A stretch of 64,000 nt of DNA from Haemonchus contortus (Eukaryota > Nematoda > Chromadorea > Rhabditida > Trichostrongylidae): the NCBI GenBank assembly GCA_000469685.2, contig LS997563.1, forward strand, positions 16,047,940-16,111,939. Reading direction: 5' to 3'. Position 1 is the stretch's first letter. Each line of letters opens with the position of its first letter. The position numbers were made by a program, and so were the translations under genes. Of this stretch, positions 19,481-30,150 are shown piece after piece. The notes beneath the pieces were generated by a model. That model was not told where the DNA came from, searched no databases, and worked only from the letters and a program-made list of their open reading frames with translations.

Positions 19481-20796
19481 AGCGTTGAGTCCTTCGGAAG
19501 GCGGACAGGGGTTCTAGTCTATGGAATCGTTCCTAATCCTTTGCCAGAGTACTTCCCAGTATCCAAGCTTTCGGCTGAGCCGATGTACACCATACCAACT
19601 GCACAACTCTACAGACGCATGGGTACACCTGCGAGGATAAGTAAGGTATAAATCAATCAAGCACGGCAGAAATGAGGAATTCATCCCTAGAATCACCTGT
19701 AACTTTGGACAAGTACCGGTGGCTTTTGGTCCGCGACTTACTCCCTTATTCACCACGTCGGACCGCGCCACGGGTTCATGTCACCAACCGGCTACGAATG
19801 CCTTAAAAGGAGATCCGTGGCTAGCTTTTTCACTATTTCAGAATTTTCGATAATTTTGTTAACCGCTTCAATGGTCGCATTTGCCTTTTCGACGAGTTCT
19901 TACCCGTGTTACAAGGGGATCAGCTTCCTTCGGTCAGTGCCGTCGAATGAAATCATCATCAGTGCCATCGAATGAAATCATCAATGTCCAGTCGGCCCAT
20001 GTTGAAATAAAAAATTGCCAGAACAACAACTTGTGAATCAGTACCTACTTGTGCTTTGTGATTTGTCGCCCTCATCTTACTCACGTAGAGAACATCAACA
20101 GCTCACTTGCCACTAAAGAAGTAAAAAAGCAAAACGTGCTGAAAAGCTCCTTTTGATGCTCTATGTTTAGACTGAACCTGAAATTACAATTGCAAATAAA
20201 ATTTCACACAGTTTTTTTTTTCTCAAAAGGCAGAAATATATGCCTGTAATATATGTATTCAATAAATACGGTTAAACATTCAGACAGCTATTAAGACATT
20301 CGTTTTTCATATGCTTTCCTAAAATCCCAATTTCCTCTCAAAGAACCCAACACAGTATCCCATTTTCCTCTCGAACAACCCAACACTGTGCTTAGGGCCT
20401 CTAGGGGGCCTCTATCATCAGCGTTTGATGTTTTCCTCTAGTGTTCTTTTGAAGTTGCTGTTCGACATTTCGTTCTTTTCATGACTACAAAGATTAACAG
20501 CTGTAACTCTTTTTTTTTTCTTAGAGCCGAACATTCAAATGAAATGCTGTATCTTAATTCATGTAAGGCGAAATTAGTTCTTAATTTTTCGTCCATTACT
20601 GTTTCGAGTAATTAGTGACTCTTACCGTAATGTTACTGTAGACCCAAACATTATGTTCTTGTTCTTTTCTACGTCGACAACCGCTAATGTAGATAATGTA
20701 CGTGACAGTGAAATGAGTTCAATATTCTTTTGCTGGTGTGTTGAGATTAATAAGTATCACTCTCAAGCATCGTCAGCTTAGCAGCATCTTTTATAG
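19481..20796. other. AT-rich gap without recognised gene
   Basis: It contains a short direct repeat (GTGCCGTCGAATGAAATCATCATC-like units at 19937-19979, seen twice with small changes) and a second one near 20333-20393 (CCTCTCAAAGAACCCAACAC / CCTCTCGAACAACCCAACAC), plus T-runs at 20211 and 20511. Upstream exons of the gene at 20797 probably lie here or further left, but none is convincing. Confidence 0.4.
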
Positions 20797-23465
20797 GTGT
20801 GGAGAGTTATTCGACAACAAACGCCGTCGTTATCCAATGATCAACGTCATACGATCGTATGTGATCTTGGGGAGGAGATTTCCGTGGAGTCTTCCATGAA
20901 ACATGATTCGGATATGGCAGGATTGTCTTATAAACTAGTAGACTGTGAAAAAGAAGAAGAATATTGTGGTTGGTACCGTGATAAGTTTCTTCTATGAAGT
21001 CGTTAATTGAAGGCGAAACTCTCCAGCTTTTGCTTGATTATGTTTCTAGATCCAAAGTTTGCCTGTGGTTTACGTAAGCCGTTTTTCGTATCGCGTCATG
21101 TGGTCTGCATAGAAAGCCTTATTGACAGGTTTATATGCGTCTTTATACGGACATCGCCTCCCTTCAAAGGCTCAGTTTATCGAGTCACTCGAGACTATGA
21201 AGTAAGGAACTTGAATATTTAGCTTCACGTGCACTGAACAATCTGAGGGTACAATCTGATTCGGTTCACTATATTTTGTTACTTCAGACAGATGTCAATC
21301 ACGTAGACAGAGACGGTATCTGTAAATTGGTTATATTATGTGTATCAGAACTCCAAGTCCCAATGGCAAATGGTGAATCGACACGCAACGCCTTCTATCT
21401 TTTTCAAATTCAAGTAATCTGGTGGGTTGTTTTGCATTCTTCATGATTTTTCTGAACGGCTCGGTATCACATGTTTTTCGGCCTACAGTAAGCATAGGGA
21501 ACTTGTATATGCTACAATAAGAGAAAACGACCATGGGAACTAAGCAAACTTCCGATCTCTATAGACCCCTTCAAGTAGCTGGTGTGCAGCGGTGGTGGAT
21601 AGTTGATCGAACAGTTTGATTCTTTTCCTTCCACTCGTAAGCAGACGTTTCTGGCTGAAAGTAGAGAGTGCTCAGAGCATCGTGTGACAATTCCTAGCCT
21701 CAGTGTGAAGCAGAATGTCTTCTTAGTCGCTGGGGATCTAGAACTAACCCTTCAGCACAACCCTTGGCCTACCCACAGTCAGCAGTTAACACGTTGGCGA
21801 CGATGCGTCCCGATGCCAGGACGCAGGTTTTGGCTCGCTGGGGTATTTATATTGTTCATCAGGTGTTCCTATAATATTTCATGTTTTCATGTATCAACTG
21901 AGCTCACAGCCTTCTAGAGAATCTTGAAGCATTGCGGTCCAGGAGTCATTCATTTCTAACTACAGATATAACAGAAAATAAAGGCTGATGTAAGGGCAAT
22001 ATAAAAGCGCGGTCGCGAATGGGTTCAACTAGTTTTGTACTGATTGCATCAAACTGTGCTAGCAAACTGTTAGGTAGAGCATGAGAAGGATAATTATAAA
22101 AAACTCTATTGGTCGAGAATTTTTTGCATATGAAGCGGAATTACTTTACGTGTATATTTTTCGTTTATCGTTCTTGAAGAGTCGTTCGAATTGCAATTGA
22201 CTATCATATTTTCTGTAATTATGGTCCTACGCTTGCGTAATCTTCATGTTTTACCTAGCGTTAGTCCCGCGGCGCTGGAAGATTCACTGTTCTGCTACTT
22301 CTTTTTTATCGTCTGTCCTGAGATTGGTATCATTCAGATCTTCTTCGATCAACTCTCACCATGTCTCTCTAGGGCTCAGCGTTAGCCGCTTTCTTTGAAC
22401 TCCAAACTCCATTGTATGTATAACAAAGAATCGACATTTCCTTCCACTCACTGCTCCATGCTGACTCTGCGCCCAACCTTCTGCTCATTTACTGTTTAAT
22501 GCCGGTGTCCGACAAGTCGGTTCCACGAGGAGTTTAGCATACCCGTGTGTCGAAGTTCCGACTTTGTCCAGTGACTCCTTCTTGGATGAGGCGCCAGGCC
22601 AAGGCACCAGGTACTGGCTATCTGGATTCTTCACCTTCAAGGCTGTGTGTTCAGCTGTTGTAGCGTGTGTGGCCCACTCTTCGTAGATGAGTTCTTTTCA
22701 CCTCTACCCTGGTACAGAAACTGGTATTTCAGTGGAGTGTCACTGCTGGCTCTGCTCAGCTCGTTTTTGTATTGATCTTGGTTGGGCTCTCCTGTAGTTG
22801 GATACCTGTCACTAGTTCCTCTATTGGCGCACTCAGTTGCGTGTATAAATAAATTAATAAATAGAATTTCTGGCCAAGAAAAAAATGGTCCATAGCAATT
22901 ATTCGCTACTTATTCACTTTCAGGAGTGTTTTCGAAGGTTGGAAAGTTGGTGGTAAATGTAGAGCTATCAAGGAGCTGCGGCCTGAGGTCGTTTTCAACG
23001 TTAGTACTTGGTATCCTTACACGCGATTTCCTGTTGATAAGGACGAGTATTCGTACTATATACCTAACTCAAAAGTAGCTCATGGTAAGTTTCATCGTCT
23101 TCTTATTTATTTTTACAATGCCGCTAATATTTGTAAATAAACATGGCATCTGGGTAAACATTACGATTCATTTTTTCGGCCAAGCTCGGAAGTTTTGTAC
23201 ATGTTTTGTGTTTCGTGTGTTTTTTCTATCCAATTCATTCTTTTGCTATGGAAACACTGAAGTTGTGCAAATTGTTGCACTTTCTTCCATAACGGCCTCT
23301 TTTTCACAGATTGTTTAGTGCAGATCAATGCTCACAAATGTTCTTCCTGTCTTATCTATATTTGTTGCAATGTAATCATTTCAAGTGCATTTAGGAGGAG
23401 ATCAACGGCGCATTCTCTCAGAAAATGAAGATATGGAAGTGATTCTGAATCTAGATGAATTGTAA
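20797..23465 (+). CDS. Unrecognised multi-exon gene, last six exons to stop
   Basis: Exons 20797-20968, 21050-21201, 21288-21413, 21645-21826, 22924-23084 and 23395-23465 all have GT/AG ends and consecutive matching phases (0-1, 1-0, 0-0, 0-2, 2-1, 1-stop TAA). The stop is at 23463-23465 and AATAAA follows at about 23700. The product includes KFACGLRKPFFVSRHVVC, SPPFKGSVYRVTRDYE, VPMANGESTRNAFYLFQIQ, FEGWKVGGKCRAIKELRPE and ends in the acidic NEDMEVILNLDEL. The GWKVGGKC piece faintly recalls a Tudor-type start, but I would not assign a function. The 5' end is not found: the first exon listed starts at an acceptor (TTTTATAG), not at an ATG. The donors at 20968 (GTTGGT) and 21826 (GTTTTG) are weak, so those edges may shift. 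The fourth intron holds repeat-like DNA ending in a TAAATAAATTAATAAATA tail near 22845-22863. Confidence 0.6.
22500..22863 (+). repeat. Probable LINE/SINE 3' fragment with A/T-rich tail
   Basis: This intronic stretch of mixed composition ends in ATAAATAAATTAATAAATAG, the kind of simple tail left by retroposons. It has no open frame of note. The family is unknown; the call rests on the tail and the composition change only. Confidence 0.35.
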
Positions 23466-23902
23466 AAGAATTCTGTAAGAGTTAGTGCAACCTCTCAGTA
23501 TCGATGTTTTTTTGTTTCACTTATTGTCCGAGTGATATTTCTTGTGATTAATTTTTTCTCGTTACGAAAATCAGAGTCAGATCTCATAGCTTTTTTCGCT
23601 GCCTATTTTTCCTTTTTCGCTATCTCTGTATCGAATCTCTGTGTCAAATATGAGTTTGTAATGACCTCATGACATGTGCCTCATTAAAGCTTGCCTGTTA
23701 AATAAATCTGTAAATCTTTCCAACTTGCGTCCTATGCAGGTTTATATCCAGCTGCTCAGCAGAATTATTTTCTTTTGCTGTTACAAGGTTTGAGCACGTG
23801 TTGCAATAACAGAAAAGTTGACCTTTGGGTTTTTTGTTGATAATCCTTTCTTTGTTTTCAACAATGATCCGCTGAAAAGAGTGATAATTCAGCAATTTTT
23901 TG

Positions 23903-24262
23903 ATGAGCGGGAAGATCACACTGGAGAGCAGACAAAGATTGCCCACTAAGATCCAGGATGTTATTTGCGACGCAGCCCTCGTCATGCAGCATGCAGCAAC
24001 GGCTGCTGGAAGCAGTGACGTGCTGAATACATCCGCGAAGCAGGTTTGCGCCGTTGACCAAGTTATTGGGGCTACTGCTGCGATGCTGAACAAGCTAGAC
24101 ACTTGCCTCGATGCGATGGCGCAGCAGTACGATGAAATCGAGGAGAAAATACCCCTGGTGTCAGATGTGGTAGCAACTGTGCAAGTTATCGAACGCAACA
24201 AGTTCTTCACGGAAGAGGCTCGGCACCCTTACTCTGATTCTGATGCAGATGGGAATTCATGA
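23903..24262 (+). CDS. Small one-exon helical protein, resembles BORCS7 (BLOC-1-related complex)
   Basis: This is an intact 119-codon frame from ATG 23903 to TGA 24262, predicted to be almost wholly helical: AALVMQHAATAAGSSDVLN, MLNKLDTCLDAMAQQYDEIE. It ends HPYSDSDADGNS. Length and the spacing of GSS-(D/E)-x-L, an alanine-rich helix and the later QY(D/Q)EI resemble BORCS7, a BORC subunit that links lysosomes to the ARL8/kinesin machinery. This is recall-based and could be wrong; another small coiled-coil subunit is possible. An acceptor-like ATAATTCAG ends at 23891, 11 nt before the ATG, fitting SL trans-splicing. The upstream gene's AATAAA is only about 190 nt before that, which fits a downstream gene of an operon. 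Confidence 0.5.
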   Translation: MSGKITLESRQRLPTKIQDVICDAALVMQHAATAAGSSDVLNTSAKQVCAVDQVIGATAAMLNKLDTCLDAMAQQYDEIEEKIPLVSDVVATVQVIERNKFFTEEARHPYSDSDADGNS

Positions 24263-24277
24263 AAGCTTGATCTCTGG

Positions 24278-24656
24278 TTACTTTTTGCTTGTGGTTGGAA
24301 ATGCTCTGTATGCTGTTTTGAGCTCAAATTTCTTGAATATGGAACGGAAAAGGATATTGGCAATGTGATCAGAACAGTGATTGACTGTGTTAGCGATAGC
24401 CTCGTTTTTCTTTCCCGTCAAATGTTCTGCGCCATTAAGAACTTGTGCATGCACTTCTATATCCTCTAGCTCTGCCTCTATTTGTGGGGATGCTGCATTC
24501 GGATAAGCATAGGCTGATATTTTCAATGGGAAGCCTGATTAAACAGGCATATAGCAAGATTGGAAGTGATATTCTCAATAACATTGATCTGTAATTGTCA
24601 GTAGGAGTTATTCTACTCTCTTCTAATTCGAGTTCTTCAAATTTGCTATTGCCCAT
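24278..24656 (-). CDS. Possible small minus-strand gene, unrecognised
   Basis: Two overlapping minus-strand frames look protein-like: 24656 downward (MGNSKFEELELEESRITPT) and a second ending at TAA 24278 (EAELEDIEVHAQVLNGAEHL, then FRSIFKKFELKTAY). An acceptor-like TTTAATCAG ends at 24538 and would open the second frame, but I found no donor in the right phase in the first. It would be convergent with the gene at 23903-24262, with stops only 15 bases apart. It could also be one gene damaged by a frameshift. Confidence 0.3.
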
Positions 24657-25994
24657 ATGATTTTTTATCGTGTTAAAGCTATTTATTTACATTGTTCTCT
24701 GAAAACGCTCCTGTCCAGTAGTCGTCGTTGGCGAGTGAAGGCAGCAGAGGTTGCGCATCAAACTGTAGCTAATCGGACACATTTTCGATCATCCTGTATA
24801 ATAAAACTGTAGTGAACCAGGGAAAAGTCTGTATACAGTGAGATCACTGAACTTGATCGTTACTACTTGCTGTCTCCCACTATTTGAGCATTGGCCTTAC
24901 GTTACCGTTTTTACAATTTCGCAGCATTTGAAAAAACGTAAGTAAAGGAGTCAACATGACTTTTACTAATCAATCACAAGATTCAAGATGAAAAGGTAGT
25001 TCAGGAAGCGGCACCCTTCTTCCCCAACATTGAGCGCTATGATGCAAAGGAGGGTTAGCCAACTTCGCTATTCGTTATGAAGCTCAACCCTCTCAACCGA
25101 TAAATCATTTTTGCATTGTACTGAGTAAAGTCAAGTACGTGGAGCACTGCAAAGGCTGTTTTCATAGTCCGCCGACCGACCGGAAATCAGCCAAAGCGAA
25201 TTCTAAACACTTCGTCCTCGGGGGCCAATCAGCCCCTACAGGCACTAAGGTGTGCGCGCCATGTACATGCAATTACTTTCCGGATGGAACTCTACCGAAT
25301 GGCGTAAACCAAAACTATACGTTTTAAACTTTTTTAGGGGTATCAACTTACGTTGCTCGACGAGCTGGGCTGAAAGGCATCCTCAGCTCCGGGATTGCTC
25401 CACTCTTAACCGATTCATGGAGAATAGACGAAAAATACACGCGTACGCGGTATTCGCGTGAATTTTCGAGTTCTTGTAATGTAAGCTATTTGTTCCATAC
25501 AGACATATGGATGATCCTCAGCTAGTACTGCATAACCAGGCTGAATCAGATATAAAAGGACCATTCCCTCTGATATATAGAAGTACATTTGAGCTCGAAA
25601 AAAACACATTAGATGAAAGAAATAGCAACTATTCAGACTCAAAAATTAGCATAATCAGTGGTGGTAGAATTAATAAACTATGTAACAAAACTGATGGTTT
25701 TAGCCCCAATGTCATCAGATTCCCTCACAGGTTACTAATATTTCTACCACCAATAAAGCCTCAGTGATATACAATACTGGTCAAAAATAATGATAAATAA
25801 AAAAAATAATGGTAATTTGAACCTTTTTCATCATTACTAATCTTGACTCGATTTTTTGACTGATTCTTCGGCAGCACCCTTCGCAAAAATCACCGACTCT
25901 GACTCGATGCGGAATTTGCGATAGCTAACTTCCGGTCGAGTAGGTGAATTATTTTCGAAATACCTGCGAAAGGGACATATTCTTTAGGTGGGTT
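24657..25994. other. Gap; one open plus-strand frame, otherwise unassigned
   Basis: An 86-codon plus-strand frame, 25507-25767, begins ATG and reaches a possible donor CACAG|GTTACT at 25731. I do not recognise it and found no partner exon. The segment at 25150-25175 (TTTTCATAGTCCGCCGACCG) resembles 56569-56584 in the right part of the Tc-like MITE, so a fragment of that family is likely here. Confidence 0.35.
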
Positions 25995-26495
25995 TCATTG
26001 TTTTTTTTTGAGTCTAGAAATGTCCGTGATTCTTTCTTCTGCTAGATGATCGCTCTCAGTAAAGAGACGAAACTCCCGCTTCGCCATCTGACCCTGGAGC
26101 AGCTCTCCGCCATTGCCACGGGAAGTTAGTAGGATTTGACCCATGTTCAATGTCCAAGGCTGTTTGTTGTGCCAATGTTTACGATTACGAAGGCTATCGG
26201 AAGTAATAAGTTTCTCAATCCTCAGTCGAGGAACAGTCAAACAAGCCAGCTCGATAAGGCCAGGGATTGCCGTTCCTGAGGACGATAGGAAGAACATTTG
26301 TGCGTCGATCCAGGTTTCCAGACGAGCATCTTCCTCTATAATGGTCAAAATATCGACGACGGCGACGTCGCTAGAGTTACCATCAACGGACGCCATCATA
26401 TGGAAGAAGACTTGTGAAAAAATATCTGGATCTCTTGAAAACAGACGAGCTCTACTTCTATGGGGGCGTAAGCATCTCCACTGGACCTTGACCAA
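25995..26495 (-). CDS. 166-codon open frame, unrecognised
   Basis: The minus-strand frame 26495-25995 is longer than expected by chance in this AT-rich region. It contains FFHMMASVDGNSSDVAVVDI and CLTVPRLRIEKLI. It abuts the Tc1 relic, and VPRL-type motifs occur in some retroelement polyproteins, so a transposon origin is possible. No intron signals or family match could be established. Confidence 0.25.
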   Translation of the reverse strand: MVKVQWRCLRPHRSRARLFSRDPDIFSQVFFHMMASVDGNSSDVAVVDILTIIEEDARLETWIDAQMFFLSSSGTAIPGLIELACLTVPRLRIEKLITSDSLRNRKHWHNKQPWTLNMGQILLTSRGNGGELLQGQMAKREFRLFTESDHLAEERITDISRLKKKQ

Positions 26496-26539
26496 TGAGA
26501 CGAAGTGATCTAGAGAGACTAGTCAAGGAATGTTTTGCT

Positions 26540-26995
26540 CGGTACGGATGGGATATCGTTCGTTGACGACCTTTTTAAATACAAGTTTCGACCCCAAGTA
26601 CCAAAAGGCAATTCGCAGGCATGATGTCTATTCATTATTGGTTTGAGGATGCTTTCCGATTCTAGGCAAGGGGCCCCTACACTGTATTCCCACCACTATG
26701 GACCAGCAGATGTACGTAGAAATCCTGGAGAAATGCATGCTACCTTTTGCTCGTCGTGTGCACGGCAGAAAATTTACTTCCCAGCGGGATAACGAGCCTA
26801 AGCACAGGTCTAGAAGAGTGTGCGTATGGGTGGCTCATCGGAAAATTCGATGCCTCGACTGGCCTACCCAGTCTCCTGACCTGAACATCATTGAACCCTT
26901 ATGTCAGGAACTTAAAAAAGTGTGGTCGGTGAACAGTTACAACTGCTTCTTACAATTTTGCCGAATTGGAAGAATAATGGAAGAAAATTAACCAG
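26540..26995 (+). mobile_element. Tc1-type transposase relic (C-terminal half)
   Basis: The plus-strand frame 26698-26991 carries MLPFARRVHGRKFTSQRDNE, PKHRSRRVCVW and DWPTQSPDLNIIEPL, the last two Asp/Glu-containing segments of the Tc1 DD34E core. An upstream piece in another frame (GCF...QGPLHCIP near 26646-26690) continues the match leftward. Frameshifts and missing ends show it is inactive. No terminal repeats were found. Confidence 0.85.
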
Positions 26996-27089
26996 TGCCT
27001 GATCGACAAGTTGGTTCATCAATGCCTCACCGATGCCAAGCCGTCATCGATGCCAACGGCTCCTCTACGAAGTATTGGACTAGTTGTTA

Positions 27090-27252
27090 TTTAAAGGCAC
27101 CGTTCGCGATGACTCAATGGGCGGGTGTGTCGATGACGTGTCCGCCTCTCATTCGACGCCACGTCAGACTGTCTGACGTGACATCGAATGAGAGGCGGAC
27201 ACGTCATCGACACACCCGCCCATTGAATCATCGCGAACGGTGCCTTTAAGTT
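27090..27252. repeat. Near-perfect palindromic MITE, about 160 bp
   Basis: The arms AAAGGCACCGTTCGCGATGA and TCATCGCGAACGGTGCCTTT are joined by about 120 bp that are also symmetric, centred on GTCAGACTGTCTGAC (27165-27179). The differences between the arms are few (for example ACTCAATGG against TTGAATCAT). It resembles the AAAGGCACAGTTCACGA-ended MITE family seen at 44773 and 57358 but is far more symmetric. Confidence 0.8.
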
Positions 27253-28639
27253 CTAATCTCATGAGGATAGCATTTAGGTCACGTGATTTATATTGAATTG
27301 GTGAGACTGGTGTTAATTTGCCCTGTTCAGAAAAAATGTGAGAAGTGGCTTTTTGAAAGCTCACGACAGTTTCGATTCACTCGTATTTATTCAAGAGCGG
27401 AAGTACAGGTCGGGAATAGTTCGTTGGTAGTGGGGGAGGCGAGAAAATTCGCCAGTTATGAGAAAAACATGGAAGGGAAATTAGACATTGGACGAGATTT
27501 CTATGACGGAAATAACATGGAAGGGGTATTCGGACGAGAATTCAACTGTCTCAAAGAGCTACATCAAGCCAAAACTGTACAGAACTGCCTTTCACTGTCT
27601 CTATGGGTCGTTTGTACTTCCTATATCGATTCCCTTGTGATCGATGCAGCCTCTCCAATGCCTGTGAAAGTAGTGCGAGGATACACACGGTGCCATCTTT
27701 AAGCCTTTATAATTCCCTGCTAGGCCGTTTTTGAGTCGCCCGGCTTCGCCGGGCGCTTTTCCTTCTTGTAAGAAATTTGCTATGCGTAAATAACACTTCC
27801 GATTCCCCTTTTTCTTTGAAAGCTCTACACCCTCAGTATTAGTTCTGAATTGGAAGCGATATTTTCTGTACTACAGTTAATTATATACTAATTAGAAGTT
27901 TCGATTCATTGCTCTTAATCTCGAAATTGTGTCGGATTGATGGCTTAACTGATTGACAACCAATTTCTTGAATGGTACCCAGGAATGGATAATCACGCCT
28001 ATCACAGATGTCGTTATCAACGGAACATTTTCTCCACGGATTTTTCATTAATTGGGAATCCCAAATCCTTAGCGGTCAGATGAGTTTAGTCACAAATGAT
28101 ATGCCACAAAACAAAAAGAATCGTGGTACTTCATTGTGTCAGAAAGCTTATGCGTAACGGTCGTAGTTTAATAGCAAGAAATGAACAAATTCTCATTTCG
28201 CAATGGAGAAATGTCATTGATCAGTCGCTATTATAGCATTTACAGCATTAAAAAGTCAGTGTTTGATCATAAATACCCTCTTGCTCTCTAAGGCCCCTTA
28301 TCAGTCCTTATCAGTTGTTATCACTTCCTGTCACAGGGTACCTACGACCACGTCACATCCTACATTGCCGTCATTGAAAAAGTTCCACTCTTGACACGAA
28401 GGGGGTTGCTCGCTTGTTATTATCTGTCCTTATCACTGATTAACTTCGGTCCCCTCACCTCCTGCACTATCTACTGGAATGCTCAGTTGTTAGTATTGAA
28501 GACGTTGTGGACTTACTTGCTCTCGCCTCCTATAAGTTTCTATCAGTCTCTAACAGTTTTGCGAAGTGCCAAAGCTCTGCCGTTAACAGGAAGTAAGTAA
28601 CGGTTCCTGTGGCTCTCGCCTTTCTAGGCTCTTGATCAG
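27253..28639. other. Gap with one 139-codon open frame
   Basis: The plus-strand frame 27283-27702 is unrecognised and lies next to transposon sequence, so I do not call it a gene. A GC hairpin CGCCCGGCTTCGCCGGGCG occurs at 27737-27755. From 27900 to 28640 the DNA is AT-rich with scattered TATCAGT/TATCACT-like repeats (28300-28330, 28540-28560). No RNA gene was recognised. Confidence 0.4.
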
Positions 28640-29190
28640 CTCCTTTCAATTGTTATCTTATCACCTACCATCAGTGTTCCTATCCTGCTTCCTGTACTCC
28701 TACCAAGTTTCAATACAATAGGACCACGTAAACAGGAGTTATGAATTTGCGACCTAAAATTTTTATCGCGTTCGCCCCGCCCCCTGTAGGCGGAGTTCGA
28801 TCTCGCCGCCTGCCATAAGTGTTCCCATGCTGCCCTCTGTAATTCTACCAGTTTTGAACGCTTTGGGTCCACTGGAACAGGACTTACGAATTTGCGACCT
28901 GGAATTGCTACCGTGCACGCCCCGCCCCCTGTGAGCGGAGTCCAGTCCTATCACCTGCCGTAAAGGTTCACGTGCTTCCCCCTGTACTCCTGCCAAATCT
29001 GACCTTTCTAGGTCTACGGGGACATGAGTTATGAATTTGCGGCCCAAAGTTTCTAACGCGCACGCCGCGCTCCCTGTGCACGGATTCCGGTCCTGCCACT
29101 TACCGAAGGTGTTCCCATCCTGCCCCGTGTACTCCTACCAAAGTTGAGCTCTCTTGGTCCACGGGAACAGGAGTTATGAATTTCCGGTCA
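28640..29190. repeat. Tandem array of about four ~145 bp units
   Basis: Units begin near 28664, 28807, 28958 and 29103. Each runs GTTCCCATGCTGCC-like, then TGTACTCCTACCAA-like, then (A/C)AGGAGTTATGAATTTGCG. Spacing is about 143-151 bp. Units differ by 15-25 per cent by eye. The same unit occurs once at 58497-58590 followed by the same tail. Minus-strand frames through the array are open in places but repeat the unit and are not taken as genes. Confidence 0.8.
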
Positions 29191-29200
29191 AACACACACA

Positions 29201-29235
<35 letters not shown>

Positions 29236-29290
29236 AAACACACCGACACACCAACAGACACACTTAGCGAATTATATAAAGTAGGATAGC
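29190..29290. repeat. CA microsatellite at the end of the tandem array
   Basis: An ACACAC-rich tract (29197-29262, interrupted by ACCGACAC and AAACAC) is followed by CAACAGACACACTTAGC and ATTATATAA. The same order (imperfect CA tract, CACACTTAGC, ATTATATAAGTAGGATA) is present at 58595-58660, so the tract is part of the repeat family rather than an independent microsatellite. Confidence 0.8.
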
Positions 29291-30150
29291 GCCAGATAGG
29301 ATTACGGGAGGACCTTGAATTCATTTTAGAGGGGAATCTCGGAAACCGTTTTGATCGTGAACTGTGCCTTCAAACGAAATAAGAAAAACTTTTGTGAGTT
29401 TTGCGATGGGAAAATTAAGAATTATGTTGCCAATGTCAATGTACCAAAAACATCAGTCGAAATCATCGAGTTTGAGATGAGTTATGAGAAAAGGCTCATG
29501 GTGATTTCTTTTTGACCAGTACTGTACCCAGAAACATTGAGAATTGCCAACATGTGTTCTTGGATGGAAGCGTTTAACACAAAGATAACAGGAATGATGG
29601 ACATTCTCATCAGGAATGGATATAAAGAGGAATTTACAACTATTGATGTAATTATTTGTATATGCAGAATTAAACTTATTTGTTGCAAGTTTTCTGTTAA
29701 GGATACCCTTGATACCATAACCAAATTCGTTAAGCCTATGCGCTCAGTGTTGAAAATCGCTGAAGAACTTAAAGAAATTTTCAAGTGATTGATAAACATT
29801 ATTCATAGTAAAACCTAATTTTCTTTTCTTTTTGTACTTTCTTCAACTGTATCAAATGATGCATTTTAACGAAACCTTTGTCCACTAACTCCAAACCACT
29901 GATGAGCCTTAGGGGGAAGTGGAAATGGTGGTTCATTTTCCTCCTCATTTTCATAATTGTCACTTCGTTACTTTTCATATTGTTCATCAAGCCCCACTGA
30001 TTTCAACTTGTTACACTTTACTTATTGGTACTATGTGAAGCGTCTGTTGTAACATTACGTTGTAAAAAATCGATCACAGTACACGCCATGTTGTTGTTGT
30101 TGTGTTGTTTAAATCATTCCATCTCCTTGCCAATTGTTCGCTTTATCGCC
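29291..30150. other. Gap; AT-rich with a short unassigned frame
   Basis: GATCGTGAACTGTGCCTTC at 29354-29372 is the right-end motif of the MITE family of 57358. The 83-codon plus-strand frame at 29537-29788 ends in a helical AEELKEIFK but has no recognised relatives, and the opposite strand is equally open. I make no gene call. Confidence 0.4.

Noticed and set aside
23698..24210. 170-codon minus-strand frame
   Set aside because: It is antisense to the small helical gene at 23903-24262, which has better protein character and a plausible start context.
27737..27755. GC-rich hairpin CGCCCGGCTTCGCCGGGCG as a terminator or histone-type stem-loop
   Set aside because: A bacterial-style terminator is out of place in a nuclear nematode genome, and the loop and flanks do not match the histone stem-loop.
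29100..29324. Minus-strand frame rich in CV/VCVC residues
   Set aside because: It is the translation of the CA tract and tandem repeat.
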